DNA from: an uncultured Paracoccaceae bacterium
Lineage (GTDB): Bacteria; Pseudomonadota; Alphaproteobacteria; Rhodobacterales; Rhodobacteraceae
NCBI GenBank assembly: GCA_943787785.1
Contig: CALSNT010000001.1
Location: forward strand, 129,423 to 193,422
Direction of reading: 5' to 3'
DNA: 64,000 nucleotides
Shown here: positions 1 to 8,447 of the stretch, in pieces
Layout of the letters: each line of letters starts with the position of its first letter
Numbering within the stretch: position 1 is the first letter of the stretch
Translations under genes and position numbers: made by a program
Notes under the pieces: model-generated
What the model was told of the DNA's origin: nothing
Seen by the model: only the letters and a program-made list of their open reading frames with translations
The model's database searches: none

Positions 1-167
1 GCGAAGTCGCCAAACTGACGGCAGGATCCAATGGCGAACTCGACCCTGCGGACTATAAGCAGACGGTGGCAACCTTGCTGTCTGCGATCTCGGCCGAGAA
101 TGCCGCGATCACCAAGCAGCCCGAAGGGGCCTGGACGCATGCCATCACGGATGAGGCGCTGAAATAA
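1..167 (+). CDS. 3' end of an unidentified protein (about 54 codons)
   Basis: The frame starting at base 3 is open from the window edge to a TAA at 165-167, and a strong terminator follows. The tail contains the stretch QPEGAWTHAITDEALK at its end. The ending is compatible with a periplasmic solute-binding protein, but too little is present to assign a family. It is on the same strand as the methyltransferase gene that follows and separated from it by the terminator, so the two are probably separate transcripts. Confidence 0.55.
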   Translation, partial: EVAKLTAGSNGELDPADYKQTVATLLSAISAENAAITKQPEGAWTHAITDEALK

Positions 168-188
168 ACCTCATAAACCGAACACGAT

Positions 189-220
189 GGGCGCGGATCG
201 CATAGGTTCGCGCCCTTTTT
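189..220 (+). terminator. Rho-independent terminator
   Basis: GGGCGCG (189-195) pairs perfectly with CGCGCCC (209-215) around a 13-base loop and is followed at once by five T. It lies 21 bases after the stop of the partial gene at the left edge and about 70 bases before the next start, so it closes the upstream transcript. Confidence 0.85.
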
Positions 221-287
221 CGTGACTGATCCGTTGCATCGCGGGTCGCGGATTTCTAGGGTTTGCTGAACGCTGGAAGGACCCAAG

Positions 288-1421
288 ATGACCCGCATCA
301 AGACCACCCATGTCGGCAGCCTGCCTCGCAGCCAAGAGATTGTGGATTTAATCTTCGCCCGCGAGAAGGATCAATCCTACGACCCGGGCGCCTTTGATAC
401 GGCGATGACCGAGGCGGTCAGCGAAACGGTCCGCCGCCAGGTCGAGGCTGGCATTGACGTGGTTAGCGATGGCGAAACCTCGAAGATCAGCTATGCCACT
501 TACGTCAAGGATCGCTACACCGGCTTTGACGGTGACAGCCCGAGAAACGCTCCGGCCGATCTGAAACTGTTTCCCAGCTTTCTCGAACGCCTGAAGGATG
601 ACGGAGGCACCCCGCAATACGCCCGCCCCAAATGCGTGGGCGAGGTGAAGTCGAAAGGCCAGGGAGAGCTTGAGAAAGACATCGCCAATCTCAAGTCTGC
701 GATGAAGACCCACGAAGCCGGGACAGGCTTCATGAATGCCGCTTCACCCGGTGTTATCAGCCTGTTCCTGCAGAACGACTTCTACAAGACCCGCGATGCC
801 TACTTTGCCGCTCTCGCTGATGCGATGGCAGAGGAGTACCGGACAATCGTCGATGCCGGGCTGATGCTGCAACTGGATTGCCCAGACCTCGCCCTGTCGC
901 GCCATATGCTGTTCAACGATCTGAGCGACGCGGAATTCGTCAAGATCGCGGACAGTCATGTGGAGGCGTTGAACCACGCGCTGAACGGGATCGACCCGGC
1001 GCGGGTGCGCGTCCACATCTGCTGGGGCAACTACGAAGGGCCGCATGTCTGTGACATAGAGATGGCCAAAATGTTCGACACTTTGATGAATGCCCGCGCT
1101 GGATCCGTCCTGTTCGAAACTTCGAACCCGCGCCACGCTCATGAGTGGACGGTATTCCGCGATCGGAAGGCTGATATCCCAGACGACAAAATCCTGATCC
1201 CCGGCGTTATCGACAGCACCACGAATTTCGTCGAACACCCCGAGGTTGTTGCACAACGACTCGAACGTTTTATCGGGATCGTCGGTGCGGAGCGGGTGAT
1301 GGCTGGATCGGATTGCGGATTTGGCACCTTCGCCGGATTTGGCGCTGTGGACCCCAACATAGCCTATGCAAAGCTCGCTGCGCTTGCCGAAGGTGCGCAA
1401 CTGGCATCAGAGCGCGCCTGA
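288..1421 (+). CDS. Cobalamin-independent methionine synthase II-type methyltransferase (MetE C-terminal domain only)
   Basis: This 377-residue protein corresponds to the C-terminal catalytic barrel of MetE (COG0620), which binds zinc and activates a thiol for methyl transfer. The zinc ligands of the family can be placed: H243 and C245 in VHICWGNY, E277 in LFETSNP and C343 in GSDCGFG. It lacks the N-terminal half of classical MetE, so it belongs to the short archaeal-like/MetE-II group, whose methyl donor is often not methyl-folate triglutamate. The ATG is preceded by GGAAGGA at good spacing. No methionine gene is nearby, so the physiological substrate is open. It is convergent with phaZ, with 59 bases between stops. 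Confidence 0.85.
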   Translation: MTRIKTTHVGSLPRSQEIVDLIFAREKDQSYDPGAFDTAMTEAVSETVRRQVEAGIDVVSDGETSKISYATYVKDRYTGFDGDSPRNAPADLKLFPSFLERLKDDGGTPQYARPKCVGEVKSKGQGELEKDIANLKSAMKTHEAGTGFMNAASPGVISLFLQNDFYKTRDAYFAALADAMAEEYRTIVDAGLMLQLDCPDLALSRHMLFNDLSDAEFVKIADSHVEALNHALNGIDPARVRVHICWGNYEGPHVCDIEMAKMFDTLMNARAGSVLFETSNPRHAHEWTVFRDRKADIPDDKILIPGVIDSTTNFVEHPEVVAQRLERFIGIVGAERVMAGSDCGFGTFAGFGAVDPNIAYAKLAALAEGAQLASERA

Positions 1422-1480
1422 GATGCTCACAATAGAGGCGGATTATCTGGCTGACCGAGGATCTGCCTGGTCGTCAGTGA

Positions 1481-2809
1481 TCAAACAGGTAGCGGCCCCT
1501 TCGCGGTCGAGGCGAGATCGACGATAGGTTCGGGCGCTGCAGGACGTCGCGGCTTGTTTGCAGCTTTGCGCCGTTTCGAACCTGAATGCGCGTCGATGAA
1601 GTCCAGAACCAACGGGCGGATGTTCTGCCGCCAGCTACGACCTGCGAATATGCCGTAGTGGCCCGCGCCCGGTTCCAGATGGCTCGCCTTTTTTTCGTCC
1701 GGCAAATTGCTCAGCAGGTCAAGCGCTGCCAGACACTGCCCGGGGGCCGAGATGTCATCGTTTTCGCCCTCGATCACATTGACCGCAACGTTCCTGATCG
1801 CCGAGATATCGACCGGTTTTCCCGTAACCGTAAAGCTGTTGGTGGCAATCTCGCGGCCTTTGAAAATCCGCTCGACCGTTGAGAGGTAGAACTCCGCCGT
1901 CATATCCATCACGGCCAGATATTCGTCGTAGAACTTATTGTGCTTGTCGTGGTCCCCGGCTTCGCCCCGTGACGTCGCCATGATCTGGTCCTGAAACGCC
2001 TGGCCGTGGCGTTCGGCGTTCATCGACACGAAGCTCGCCAGTTGCAACAGGCCCGGATAGACCATGCGGCCGACGCCGGCGTATTTCAATCCGACGCGTT
2101 GGATCACCATGTGCTCTAACTGGCCCATAGTTACCCGTCGGCCGAAATCCGTCACATCTGTCGCTGCGGCGTCCGGATCGACCGGACCGCCAATCAGGGT
2201 CAGCGTCTTGGGCTGTGCTTTGGGGTTCTCAGCCGCCAGATAGGCGGTCGCGGCCAAAGCAAGTGGCACGGGCTGGCAAACGGCGATGACATGGGTATCC
2301 GCGCCCAAATGGGCCATGAAGTCCGCCAGATAGAGGGTGTAATCCTCGACATCGAACTTTCCCACGCTCACCGGGATGTCGCGCGCGTTGTGCCAGTCTG
2401 TCACCCAGACCTCGGCGTCCGGCAGCAGGCTGCGCACGGTCGAGCGCAGCAACGTCGCGTAGTGGCCTGACATCGGTGCGACAAGCAAAATCCGGCGTTT
2501 CTTGTCCGGGCGGCCCGCGACGGAGAAGCGGATAAGATCGCCGAAGGGTTTCTCGACGACATTCTCGACAGTCACCACATGGTCGCGCCCGTCTTCGTTG
2601 CTGATCGTGTCGATGCCCCAATCCGGGCGGGTCACCATGCGGGCGAACGTCCGCTCGGTCACTTCACCCCAGGCGGCAATCCAGTTGAACATCGGGTTCG
2701 GAACAAGCCCAGTGGCCGGGTACGACCCCATCGCGCGCGCAGTCGCACCCAGCCACTGGTTGGTGGTGCGCATGGTTTCGATCAGGTCGTAGGTTGCCAT
2801 TTGGCGCAT
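1481..2809 (-). CDS. phaZ: Intracellular polyhydroxyalkanoate depolymerase
   Basis: The 442-residue protein is an intracellular PHB depolymerase (TIGR01849 type), mobilising stored polyhydroxybutyrate in the cytoplasm. It has an alpha/beta-hydrolase core in which the nucleophile is a cysteine, C178, in the box AVCQPVP instead of the serine GxSxG of secreted depolymerases. The C-terminal half carries the acid/histidine region ending in LEPGAGHYGIFAG. AAGGGA lies nine bases before the ATG at 2809; a second ATG three codons in is possible. It is divergent from phaC, as in Rhodobacter and Paracoccus, so synthesis and degradation share a control region. Confidence 0.93.
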   Translation of the reverse strand: MRQMATYDLIETMRTTNQWLGATARAMGSYPATGLVPNPMFNWIAAWGEVTERTFARMVTRPDWGIDTISNEDGRDHVVTVENVVEKPFGDLIRFSVAGRPDKKRRILLVAPMSGHYATLLRSTVRSLLPDAEVWVTDWHNARDIPVSVGKFDVEDYTLYLADFMAHLGADTHVIAVCQPVPLALAATAYLAAENPKAQPKTLTLIGGPVDPDAAATDVTDFGRRVTMGQLEHMVIQRVGLKYAGVGRMVYPGLLQLASFVSMNAERHGQAFQDQIMATSRGEAGDHDKHNKFYDEYLAVMDMTAEFYLSTVERIFKGREIATNSFTVTGKPVDISAIRNVAVNVIEGENDDISAPGQCLAALDLLSNLPDEKKASHLEPGAGHYGIFAGRSWRQNIRPLVLDFIDAHSGSKRRKAANKPRRPAAPEPIVDLASTAKGPLPV

Positions 2810-2876
2810 AGCGGGTAGTCCCTTATGCCGCTTTGCCGGGAAGGCGCGGCTGCGTTATGATTGACACGAACGTAAA

Positions 2877-2890
2877 TGCTGCACCTGCAA
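2877..2890. promoter_or_regulatory. Possible PhaR-type TGC-rich site in the phaZ-phaC divergent region
   Basis: Within the 104-base divergent intergenic region, CTGC-ACCT-GCAA lies at 2879-2890, an imperfect CTGC-N-GCAG arrangement like the TGC-rich sites bound by PhaR in Paracoccus. It is 24 bases before the phaC start. The match is weaker than those before phaP, so this is a candidate only. Confidence 0.35.
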
Positions 2891-2913
2891 AGTAAAGGGC
2901 TGGTTTCAGAATT

Positions 2914-4719
2914 ATGACCGAAGATGATGCAATAGACGCACTTGCTGATGACGCTGGATTGGACCGGCTGAATGACAATATCGCCAAGGTTGAAGACCTG
3001 TCGAAGCGGCTAGTGGCCGCGCTGAGCAACAAGAAATCGGTGCGCGAAAGCCTGCAATCGCCCAGCCCGGACCTGTTTGCCAAGGCGGCGACGGCATATT
3101 TTTCCGAGATAATGGCGAACCCGTCGAAAATGATCGAACAGCAGGTTGGATACTGGGGCAAAACCCTCAAGAACTATGTTGAGGCGCAAGAGAACCTTCT
3201 GGATGGTGCTTTGGCGGCGACGGAAGAAAGCGGCCCGACAGATCCTCGGTTTTCCAACCCGATGTGGGCTACGAATCCTTATTTCAACTATGTCAAACAG
3301 CAATATCTGTTCAATTCGCAGGCAATCAGCGACGCAGTGCAAGGGATCGAGGTAGACGATCCACGCGACAAACAACGGCTCGAATTTTTCTCGCGCCAGA
3401 TCATGGATATGCTTAGTCCGACGAATTTTCTTGCCACAAATCCTGATGCTCTGACCAAGGCTGTCGAGACAGAAGGCCAAAGTCTTGTGGACGGGCTGGA
3501 GAATCTCGTTCGTGATATAGAGGCGAACAAAGGGGATTTGCTGGTCACACTCGCTGACCGCGATGCCTTCAAGGTGGGTGAGAATCTGGCGACCACTCCG
3601 GGTTCGGTGGTGTTCCGCAACCGGATGTTTGAGCTGATCCAGTATGCCCCGACGACCGAGAAGGTGCATGCAATCCCGCTGCTGATCTTTCCGCCGTGGA
3701 TCAACAAATTCTACATTCTCGACATGAAGGAGAAGAACAGCCTGATTAAATGGCTGGTCGATCAGGGGCATTCGGTCTTTGTGGTGTCGTGGGTGAATCC
3801 GGACGAAAGCTATGCTGATGTCGGGTTGGAGCAGTACGTCGAAGACGGTTATCTGACCGCTATCGATGAGGTTAAGAAAATTACCGGGCAGAAGCAGGTC
3901 AACGCGACCGGATACTGCATTGGCGGCACGACCTTGGCGCTGACACTGGCATTGATGGCCAAGCGGGACGACACGTCGGTCAATTCGGCCACGTTCTTCA
4001 CGACACTGACCGATTTTTCAGATCAGGGAGAGATCGGCGTCTTTCTCAATGACGATTTCGTCGACGGGATTGAAGCGGAATGCACCGAAAACGGCATCCT
4101 GCATTCGTTCTTCATGTCGCGCACGTTTTCGTTCCTGCGCAGCAACGATCTGATCTATACGCCCGCCATCCGCAGCTACATGATGGGAGAGGCACCGCCT
4201 GCATTTGACCTTCTGTTCTGGAACGGCGACAGCACCAACCTACCGGGCCGGATGGCGGTGCAATATCTGCGCCACCTGTGCCAGAAGGACGAATTTGCCG
4301 ATGGCGGTTTTGAGTTTCTGGGCGAGACCCTGACGTCTTCAGATGTGAACGTCCCGCTGATGGCAATCGCCTGCGAGACGGATCACATCGCCGCGTGGAA
4401 GGCGAGCTATGCCTCGATGCGGGCGATGGGGTCGGACGACAAATCCTTCATCGTCTCTGAAAGCGGGCATATCGCCGGGATCGTCAATCCTCCATCGAAG
4501 AAGAAGTATGGCCACTATACAAACACCGATTGGCCGGAGGCTTCCGACGATTGGATGGAAGGCGCAAGTTTCGCTGACGGGTCCTGGTGGCCCGCTTGGG
4601 ATACGTGGTTGTCCGGACGGTCCGGCAAGCAAGTTGCGGCGCGCAAACCGGGCGCAAAGGGACAAAAAATTCTGGCTCCTGCGCCGGGAACCTACGTGGT
4701 TGCCAAGGTAACCACCTGA
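2914..4719 (+). CDS. phaC: Class I poly(3-hydroxyalkanoate) synthase
   Basis: PhaC polymerises 3-hydroxyacyl-CoA into polyhydroxyalkanoate at the granule surface. The 601-residue length fits class I synthases. The N-terminal PhaC domain is followed by an alpha/beta-hydrolase fold with the modified lipase box GYCIGG. The catalytic triad is visible as C335, D490 (in CETDHIAAW) and H519 (in ESGHIAG), matching C319/D480/H508 of Ralstonia. Start spacing to a Shine-Dalgarno is poor: AAAGGG lies about 20 bases upstream. It is followed by phaP and phaR on the same strand, while the precursor-forming phaA/phaB are not in the window. Confidence 0.96.
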   Translation: MTEDDAIDALADDAGLDRLNDNIAKVEDLSKRLVAALSNKKSVRESLQSPSPDLFAKAATAYFSEIMANPSKMIEQQVGYWGKTLKNYVEAQENLLDGALAATEESGPTDPRFSNPMWATNPYFNYVKQQYLFNSQAISDAVQGIEVDDPRDKQRLEFFSRQIMDMLSPTNFLATNPDALTKAVETEGQSLVDGLENLVRDIEANKGDLLVTLADRDAFKVGENLATTPGSVVFRNRMFELIQYAPTTEKVHAIPLLIFPPWINKFYILDMKEKNSLIKWLVDQGHSVFVVSWVNPDESYADVGLEQYVEDGYLTAIDEVKKITGQKQVNATGYCIGGTTLALTLALMAKRDDTSVNSATFFTTLTDFSDQGEIGVFLNDDFVDGIEAECTENGILHSFFMSRTFSFLRSNDLIYTPAIRSYMMGEAPPAFDLLFWNGDSTNLPGRMAVQYLRHLCQKDEFADGGFEFLGETLTSSDVNVPLMAIACETDHIAAWKASYASMRAMGSDDKSFIVSESGHIAGIVNPPSKKKYGHYTNTDWPEASDDWMEGASFADGSWWPAWDTWLSGRSGKQVAARKPGAKGQKILAPAPGTYVVAKVTT

Positions 4720-4749
4720 AATTATACACTTAATCGCCGCAAATTTTTT

Positions 4750-4764
4750 TGCTGCGGCGCAGCA
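4750..4764. promoter_or_regulatory. phaP: Perfect CTGC-N3-GCAG palindrome upstream of phaP (candidate PhaR operator)
   Basis: The 15-base TGCTGCGGCGCAGCA is a perfect palindrome and contains CTGC-N3-GCAG, the pattern reported for TGC-rich PhaR binding sites in Paracoccus. It lies about 106 bases before the phasin start and just after phaC. An overlapping inverted repeat (CGCCGCA at 4735-4741 with TGCGGCG at 4753-4759 around an A/T-rich loop) could also form a stem after phaC. PhaR is encoded two genes downstream, consistent with repression of phaP until granules appear. Confidence 0.7.
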
Positions 4765-4785
4765 TTAACTCTTGAAATGCCGCAG

Positions 4786-4807
4786 TGCAGCATGTATCTA
4801 TGCTGCA
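4786..4807. promoter_or_regulatory. phaP: Second inverted repeat upstream of phaP
   Basis: TGCAGCAT (4786-4793) and ATGCTGCA (4800-4807) are perfect inverted copies around six bases. They repeat the TGC-rich vocabulary of the palindrome 22 bases upstream. Two adjacent TGC-rich palindromes before a phasin gene suggest cooperative PhaR binding over the promoter. The assignment rests on sequence pattern and context only. Confidence 0.6.
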
Positions 4808-4870
4808 CAAGCAAACAACAGGCGGCCCCGAAACATCGGCCCCGCCGCTCCCGTACAAAGGATCAAGACA

Positions 4871-5314
4871 ATGGCACAGCAAGATTACACCAAGATGGTT
4901 CAAGACTTCTTTGGCGCGTTCCCGGTTGACATGACCGCCGGTCAGGACGCTTTCAAATCCGCCGCCGCTTTCAACGAAAAGCTGAGTGCGGTTGCCTTGG
5001 ATGCTGCTGAGAAGTCCACCGAGATTTCGACCAAATGGACCAAGGACACGCTGGCCAAAGTCGGCACCGTGACCAAAGCCCAGGCCGAGCCGGCTGATTA
5101 TTCAAAAGTCGTCACCGATTTTGCTTCGGCCGCGTCGGAAATGACCTCGGAGTCGATGGCTGCTTACGCTGAGATCGCCAAGAAAGTGCAGATGGAAACC
5201 GTCGAACTGCTGATGGCCGCTGGCAAGAATGCAGGTGAAGAATTCACCGCTGCTGCCAAGAAAGCATCGGACGACGTATCCAAAGCCGCGAAGAAAGCTG
5301 CAAAAGCCGCTTAA
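4871..5314 (+). CDS. phaP: Phasin family protein
   Basis: This 147-residue protein is a granule-coating phasin that controls the size and number of polyhydroxyalkanoate granules. It opens MAQQDYTKMVQDFFGAFP and is almost entirely amphipathic helix without cysteine, typical of phasins. The C-terminal 20 residues are a Lys/Ala tail (KKASDDVSKAAKKAAKAA), reminiscent of basic tails that let some phasins touch DNA. An upstream in-frame ATG at 4772 would add 33 residues unlike any phasin, and AAAGGA just before 4871 supports the shorter start. TGC-rich palindromes precede it and a strong terminator follows. Confidence 0.92.
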   Translation: MAQQDYTKMVQDFFGAFPVDMTAGQDAFKSAAAFNEKLSAVALDAAEKSTEISTKWTKDTLAKVGTVTKAQAEPADYSKVVTDFASAASEMTSESMAAYAEIAKKVQMETVELLMAAGKNAGEEFTAAAKKASDDVSKAAKKAAKAA

Positions 5315-5343
5315 GCCGCATTTCAAGAATTCTCCCCTGAACT

Positions 5344-5375
5344 GGGCGGGCCTTCGTGCCCGCCCTTTCTTTTTG
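5344..5375 (+). terminator. Rho-independent terminator after phaP
   Basis: GGGCGGG (5344-5350) pairs with CCCGCCC (5359-5365) over an eight-base loop and runs into a T-rich tract ending about 5375. It separates the abundant phasin message from phaR, which needs its own promoter or read-through. Confidence 0.9.
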
Positions 5376-5426
5376 CTGCGACCCAGCCTAGGCTATGCTG
5401 CACTGCCGCAACCGGGGACGCTGCAC

Positions 5427-5984
5427 ATGGCCGACAAGACCGCGCCACTTCTGATTAAACGCTATGCCAGCCGGCGCTTATACAACACCGAGACCAGCGA
5501 TTACGTCACGCTGGATGATGTGGCCACGTTCATCCGGGCAGGACGCGAGGTTCAGATTGTGGACCTGAAATCCGGCGACGACCTGACCCGCCAGTACCTG
5601 CTACAAATCATCGCTGAGCACGAAAGCCGTGGCGAGAATGTGCTGCCGACCGACGTGTTGACCGATCTGGTGCGCAGTTACACCAGCCAGGCACAATCCG
5701 TGGTGCCGCAGTTTCTGGCGATGAGTTTTGATATGCTGCGCGATGGTCAGTCGAAGGTGATGGAGAATCTCGGCACGACTCCAATGTCGAACATGCCCGG
5801 ATTTGACGCGATGAAGGCCCAACAAGAGGCATTCATGAAGGCAATGACGGGCGGTTTGGCCAATTGGGGCGCGCAAGCGGCATCCGAGCCGGACTCTGAT
5901 AGCGAAGCCTCGGACCTTGATGAGATCAAGGCTCAGCTGGCAGCGATGCAGGACAAGCTGTCGAAGATGGGCAAGACGTCCTAG
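5427..5984 (+). CDS. phaR: Polyhydroxyalkanoate synthesis repressor PhaR
   Basis: The 185-residue protein has the N-terminal PHB/PHA accumulation DNA-binding domain (LIKRYASRRLYNTETSDYVT, about residues 8-65), then the PHB_acc repeat (about 68-108) and a charged coiled C-terminal end. PhaR binds TGC-rich DNA before phaP and phaR and is released when it binds nascent polymer. The ATG at 5427 follows a TGC-rich stretch (5396-5425) that may be its own operator. The frame is open upstream but the conserved domain starts here. Its stop overlaps the stop of the opposing membrane-protein fragment by four bases on a palindromic CTAG. Confidence 0.94.
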   Translation: MADKTAPLLIKRYASRRLYNTETSDYVTLDDVATFIRAGREVQIVDLKSGDDLTRQYLLQIIAEHESRGENVLPTDVLTDLVRSYTSQAQSVVPQFLAMSFDMLRDGQSKVMENLGTTPMSNMPGFDAMKAQQEAFMKAMTGGLANWGAQAASEPDSDSEASDLDEIKAQLAAMQDKLSKMGKTS

Positions 5985-7038
5985 TCGCAGGTGCGTTTGT
6001 AGTAGGTAAATGGTATCGGCCATTCAGACGCGCGGCCTTTCAGTTTTGCGGCCGCGGTCAGATCTAAGGCTGCAAGCTGCCGGGCGTAGCATCGCAAAAA
6101 AGTTGGGTTCTCTGTCAATTCCACATCGCTGAGAAACCATGGTTCCTCCTCAGTGCCGATACCGGCAGCTGGCCCAAGAATAATGTAGTCTGGTTCGCGT
6201 TCCATAACGTAGTTTCCGTCGCCCTTTCCGTGCCCCGGAATCTTCTGCCAGGATGCAAGCATCGGGACAGGGTCTCGGCGCGCGATATGCGGATCGTTCA
6301 AACCCAGCATATCAATGAATGTATTATCGTCAGAAAAATAGGGCGTAGAGCCTGCAGTATGCAGCGCAATGGTCGATCCGGCGGGCAGTCTATCGTCGAT
6401 GAATTTGCCCACCAAGCTTCCAAAAAAGGCGGCGTCATCCTGTTTGAGCGCTGGAACCTGCAGGCCCGCCAGAATGACTAGAAAGAGTACGGTTAGCATC
6501 GAGCGTGTCGCATGAAGCGGCAAGAGCGCTGAAGCTGCCAGCAAAATCAACAACGACGCTGGAAGCAAGATCGGTACGAACAGCCGAGCGCCCTGCATGT
6601 GATCGCCGCCAGCCCAGACGGTGTAAACGAAATACGCCAATAACGGTGCTGCTAGGACCCAGATCGTGCCGGCCGGGCGCCGCCATCGCACTGCCGCGAG
6701 TAGCCCCAGAAGCCCCAGTGAGATAATAATTGCGGGAAATACCGAAGCGCTAAGATATCCCGGAAAATATGATAGCCGATTCAGCGTCGGCAATCCGGTT
6801 TTGGCATGGAAGGTCAGTGGCAACAGTTCACCATAATAACTGAAACGCCATCCCATATGGGTGAACGCAACCGCGGCCGGGATGCCAACTGCAAGAGCTG
6901 CTAGACCCAGCCGCTTTCGCAGAGGTAGGCTTGGCCCAAGTAGCAGACCCAGCCCGGCGCCCGCCACAAAAACGGCCGTGTCGAGCCGCGTCAGAACCGC
7001 CAGCGAAAACGCCAGTGCGGCCAGAAAAATACCAGATG
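5981..7038 (-). pseudogene. C-terminal part of a GT-C-type membrane glycosyltransferase-like gene split by an IS256 element
   Basis: This is the downstream 1058 bases of a gene whose 5' part lies at 8440-8944. The fragment encodes several hydrophobic segments and then a soluble C-terminal part with GLNDPHIARRDPVPM and REPDYIILGP. Removing the insertion sequence and one copy of the 8-bp target duplication restores a continuous 520-codon frame across the junction, reading ...VVRGDG-PSGIFLAALAF..., with no stop. The family is known from lipid-linked sugar transferases such as mycobacterial AftB; the substrate here is unknown. It could express a truncated product from an internal ATG at 6967, but it is best read as inactivated. 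Confidence 0.85.
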
Positions 7039-7046
7039 GTCCGTCT
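7039..7046. repeat. Left copy of the 8-bp target-site duplication
   Basis: GTCCGTCT abuts the left end of the insertion sequence and is repeated exactly at 8440-8447. Eight bases is a usual duplication length for IS256-family elements, and an intact pair points to a recent simple insertion. Confidence 0.9.
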
Positions 7047-8439
7047 GGTCGTGTCGGGAAGTTGGTGGAAATTTGAAGGTGGCGTAATCTCCGGGTGAAT
7101 CAAACCCACCCAATCGGCGGCTGGTACCGCCTTAGGAGATCACGCCATGACCAAGACTACAGACACGAGCCCCATTTCGCTACTTGCATGTGAAGAAGGC
7201 TTTGATCCGATCGAAGATCGGCTGCGCGCCAACATCCGCGGCACGATCGAGGCCGTTTTCAAGGAAGAACTGGACGGCTTTCTTGGCCGTTTGCGGTATG
7301 GCCGGGACGCCGAGGCGGTGAAAGGCTATCGCCACGGCCACCGGGACCGTCAGATCACCGGGACATTTGGCACCGAGACGATCAGCGCACCCCGCGCCCG
7401 GGTTGAAGATGAAGTCGGTAAGGCTAGTGAATGGCGCTCAAAAGCGTTGCCGCGCTACCAGCGCCTGACCAAGACGGCCGAAGCGTTGATTGCGTCGGTT
7501 TATCTCTCGGGCACCAACACGCGGCGTGTGAAGCGCGCGCTGTTTGCGCTGTTCAAGGGGGCTGTCGGCAAAGACGTCGTCAGCCGCGCTTGGCGCAAGG
7601 TGAAGACCGACTGGGACGCCTGGTGCGCCCGCAGCCTTGCTGATGAGGACATCGTTCGGCTCATCCTTGACGGCACCGTCATCACGACGCGTCTTGATCG
7701 GAAAGCGCAGAACATCTCGGTTCTGGCTGCCATTGGCGTGCGTCGTGATGGGCAGAAAGTATTGCTTTCCATCATGAATATGGGCGGGGAGAGCACAGCC
7801 GCCTGGCGTCAGTTCATTGACGACCTCGATGCGCGGGGCCTCAAGCGGCCCGAGTTCGTGATGGTTGATGGCGCGCCGGGATTGGAGGCCGCGCTGGTCG
7901 CGTTGTGGGGCCAAGACTTGCCGATCCAACGCTGCACTGTTCACAAGCATCGCAACCTGCTGGCCCACGCCCCAAAACATATGCACGAGGAGCTGGGCGA
8001 CGATTATCGCGCCATGATCTACGCTGAAACCGCCGATGAAGTTGAGAAGCAGCGCAAATCCTTTCTACGCAAATGGCAGCTCAAGTGTCGAGCGGTCGCA
8101 GACAGCCTTGAAGAGGCCGGGGATCGGCTGTTCACCTTCACCCGCCTCGATCCGTCGCAGTGGAAGTCAGCTCGCACAACCAACGCTATCGAGCGCCTGA
8201 ACGAGGAGTTTCGCCGCCGGATCAAAACACAGACCGTGCTGCCCTGCGCTGCAACCGTGCCGATGCTGCTTTGGGCGCTCCTCGCCTCAGGCCAAATCCA
8301 GATGCGCAAGGTCGACGGCTGGGAAACGCTCGCGCAACCAATTGAACCAATGACACTTGACCTCGTCGCCTGATCAGGCGCAAATCAAAACGCTCGGAGA
8401 ACGCCGCCGGAGAATTTCCACCACTTTCGAGACACAACC
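7047..8439. mobile_element. Complete IS256-family insertion sequence (1393 bp)
   Basis: The element is bounded by imperfect inverted repeats. The left end begins GGTCGTGTCGGGAAG and the inverted right end begins GGTTGTGTCTCGAAA; the first 27 bases agree at 22 positions (7047-7073 and 8413-8439). Flanking GTCCGTCT copies mark the target duplication. It holds a single full-length transposase gene and interrupts a membrane glycosyltransferase-like gene in the opposite orientation. With intact ends, an intact transposase and perfect target repeats it is probably still mobile. Confidence 0.93.
7147..8373 (+). CDS. IS256 family transposase
   Basis: The 408-residue protein is a Mutator/IS256-type DDE transposase (PF00872) that cuts and joins the element ends. 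The acidic triad can be placed in LILDGTVITTR (first D), FVMVDGAPGLEAAL (second D) and NAIERLNEEFRRR (E), and the C/H region QRCTVHKHRNLL between D2 and E is typical. Length is normal for the family and there is no frameshift. The start ATG follows TTAGGAG at normal spacing, 100 bases inside the left end. Transcription is opposite to the gene it interrupts. Confidence 0.96.
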   Translation: MTKTTDTSPISLLACEEGFDPIEDRLRANIRGTIEAVFKEELDGFLGRLRYGRDAEAVKGYRHGHRDRQITGTFGTETISAPRARVEDEVGKASEWRSKALPRYQRLTKTAEALIASVYLSGTNTRRVKRALFALFKGAVGKDVVSRAWRKVKTDWDAWCARSLADEDIVRLILDGTVITTRLDRKAQNISVLAAIGVRRDGQKVLLSIMNMGGESTAAWRQFIDDLDARGLKRPEFVMVDGAPGLEAALVALWGQDLPIQRCTVHKHRNLLAHAPKHMHEELGDDYRAMIYAETADEVEKQRKSFLRKWQLKCRAVADSLEEAGDRLFTFTRLDPSQWKSARTTNAIERLNEEFRRRIKTQTVLPCAATVPMLLWALLASGQIQMRKVDGWETLAQPIEPMTLDLVA

Positions 8440-8447
8440 GTCCGTCT
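8440..8447. repeat. Right copy of the 8-bp target-site duplication
   Basis: GTCCGTCT directly follows the right inverted repeat and matches 7039-7046 exactly. It lies inside the codons for VVRGDG of the interrupted gene. Confidence 0.9.

Noticed and set aside
53-307. Minus-strand 84-codon open frame at the left edge
   Set aside because: It overlaps the tail of a plus-strand gene, the terminator and the next gene start, and has no recognisable motif.
744-1400. Long minus-strand open frame opposite the MetE-like gene
   Set aside because: The plus-strand protein has all family motifs; long antisense frames are common in G+C-rich codon usage.
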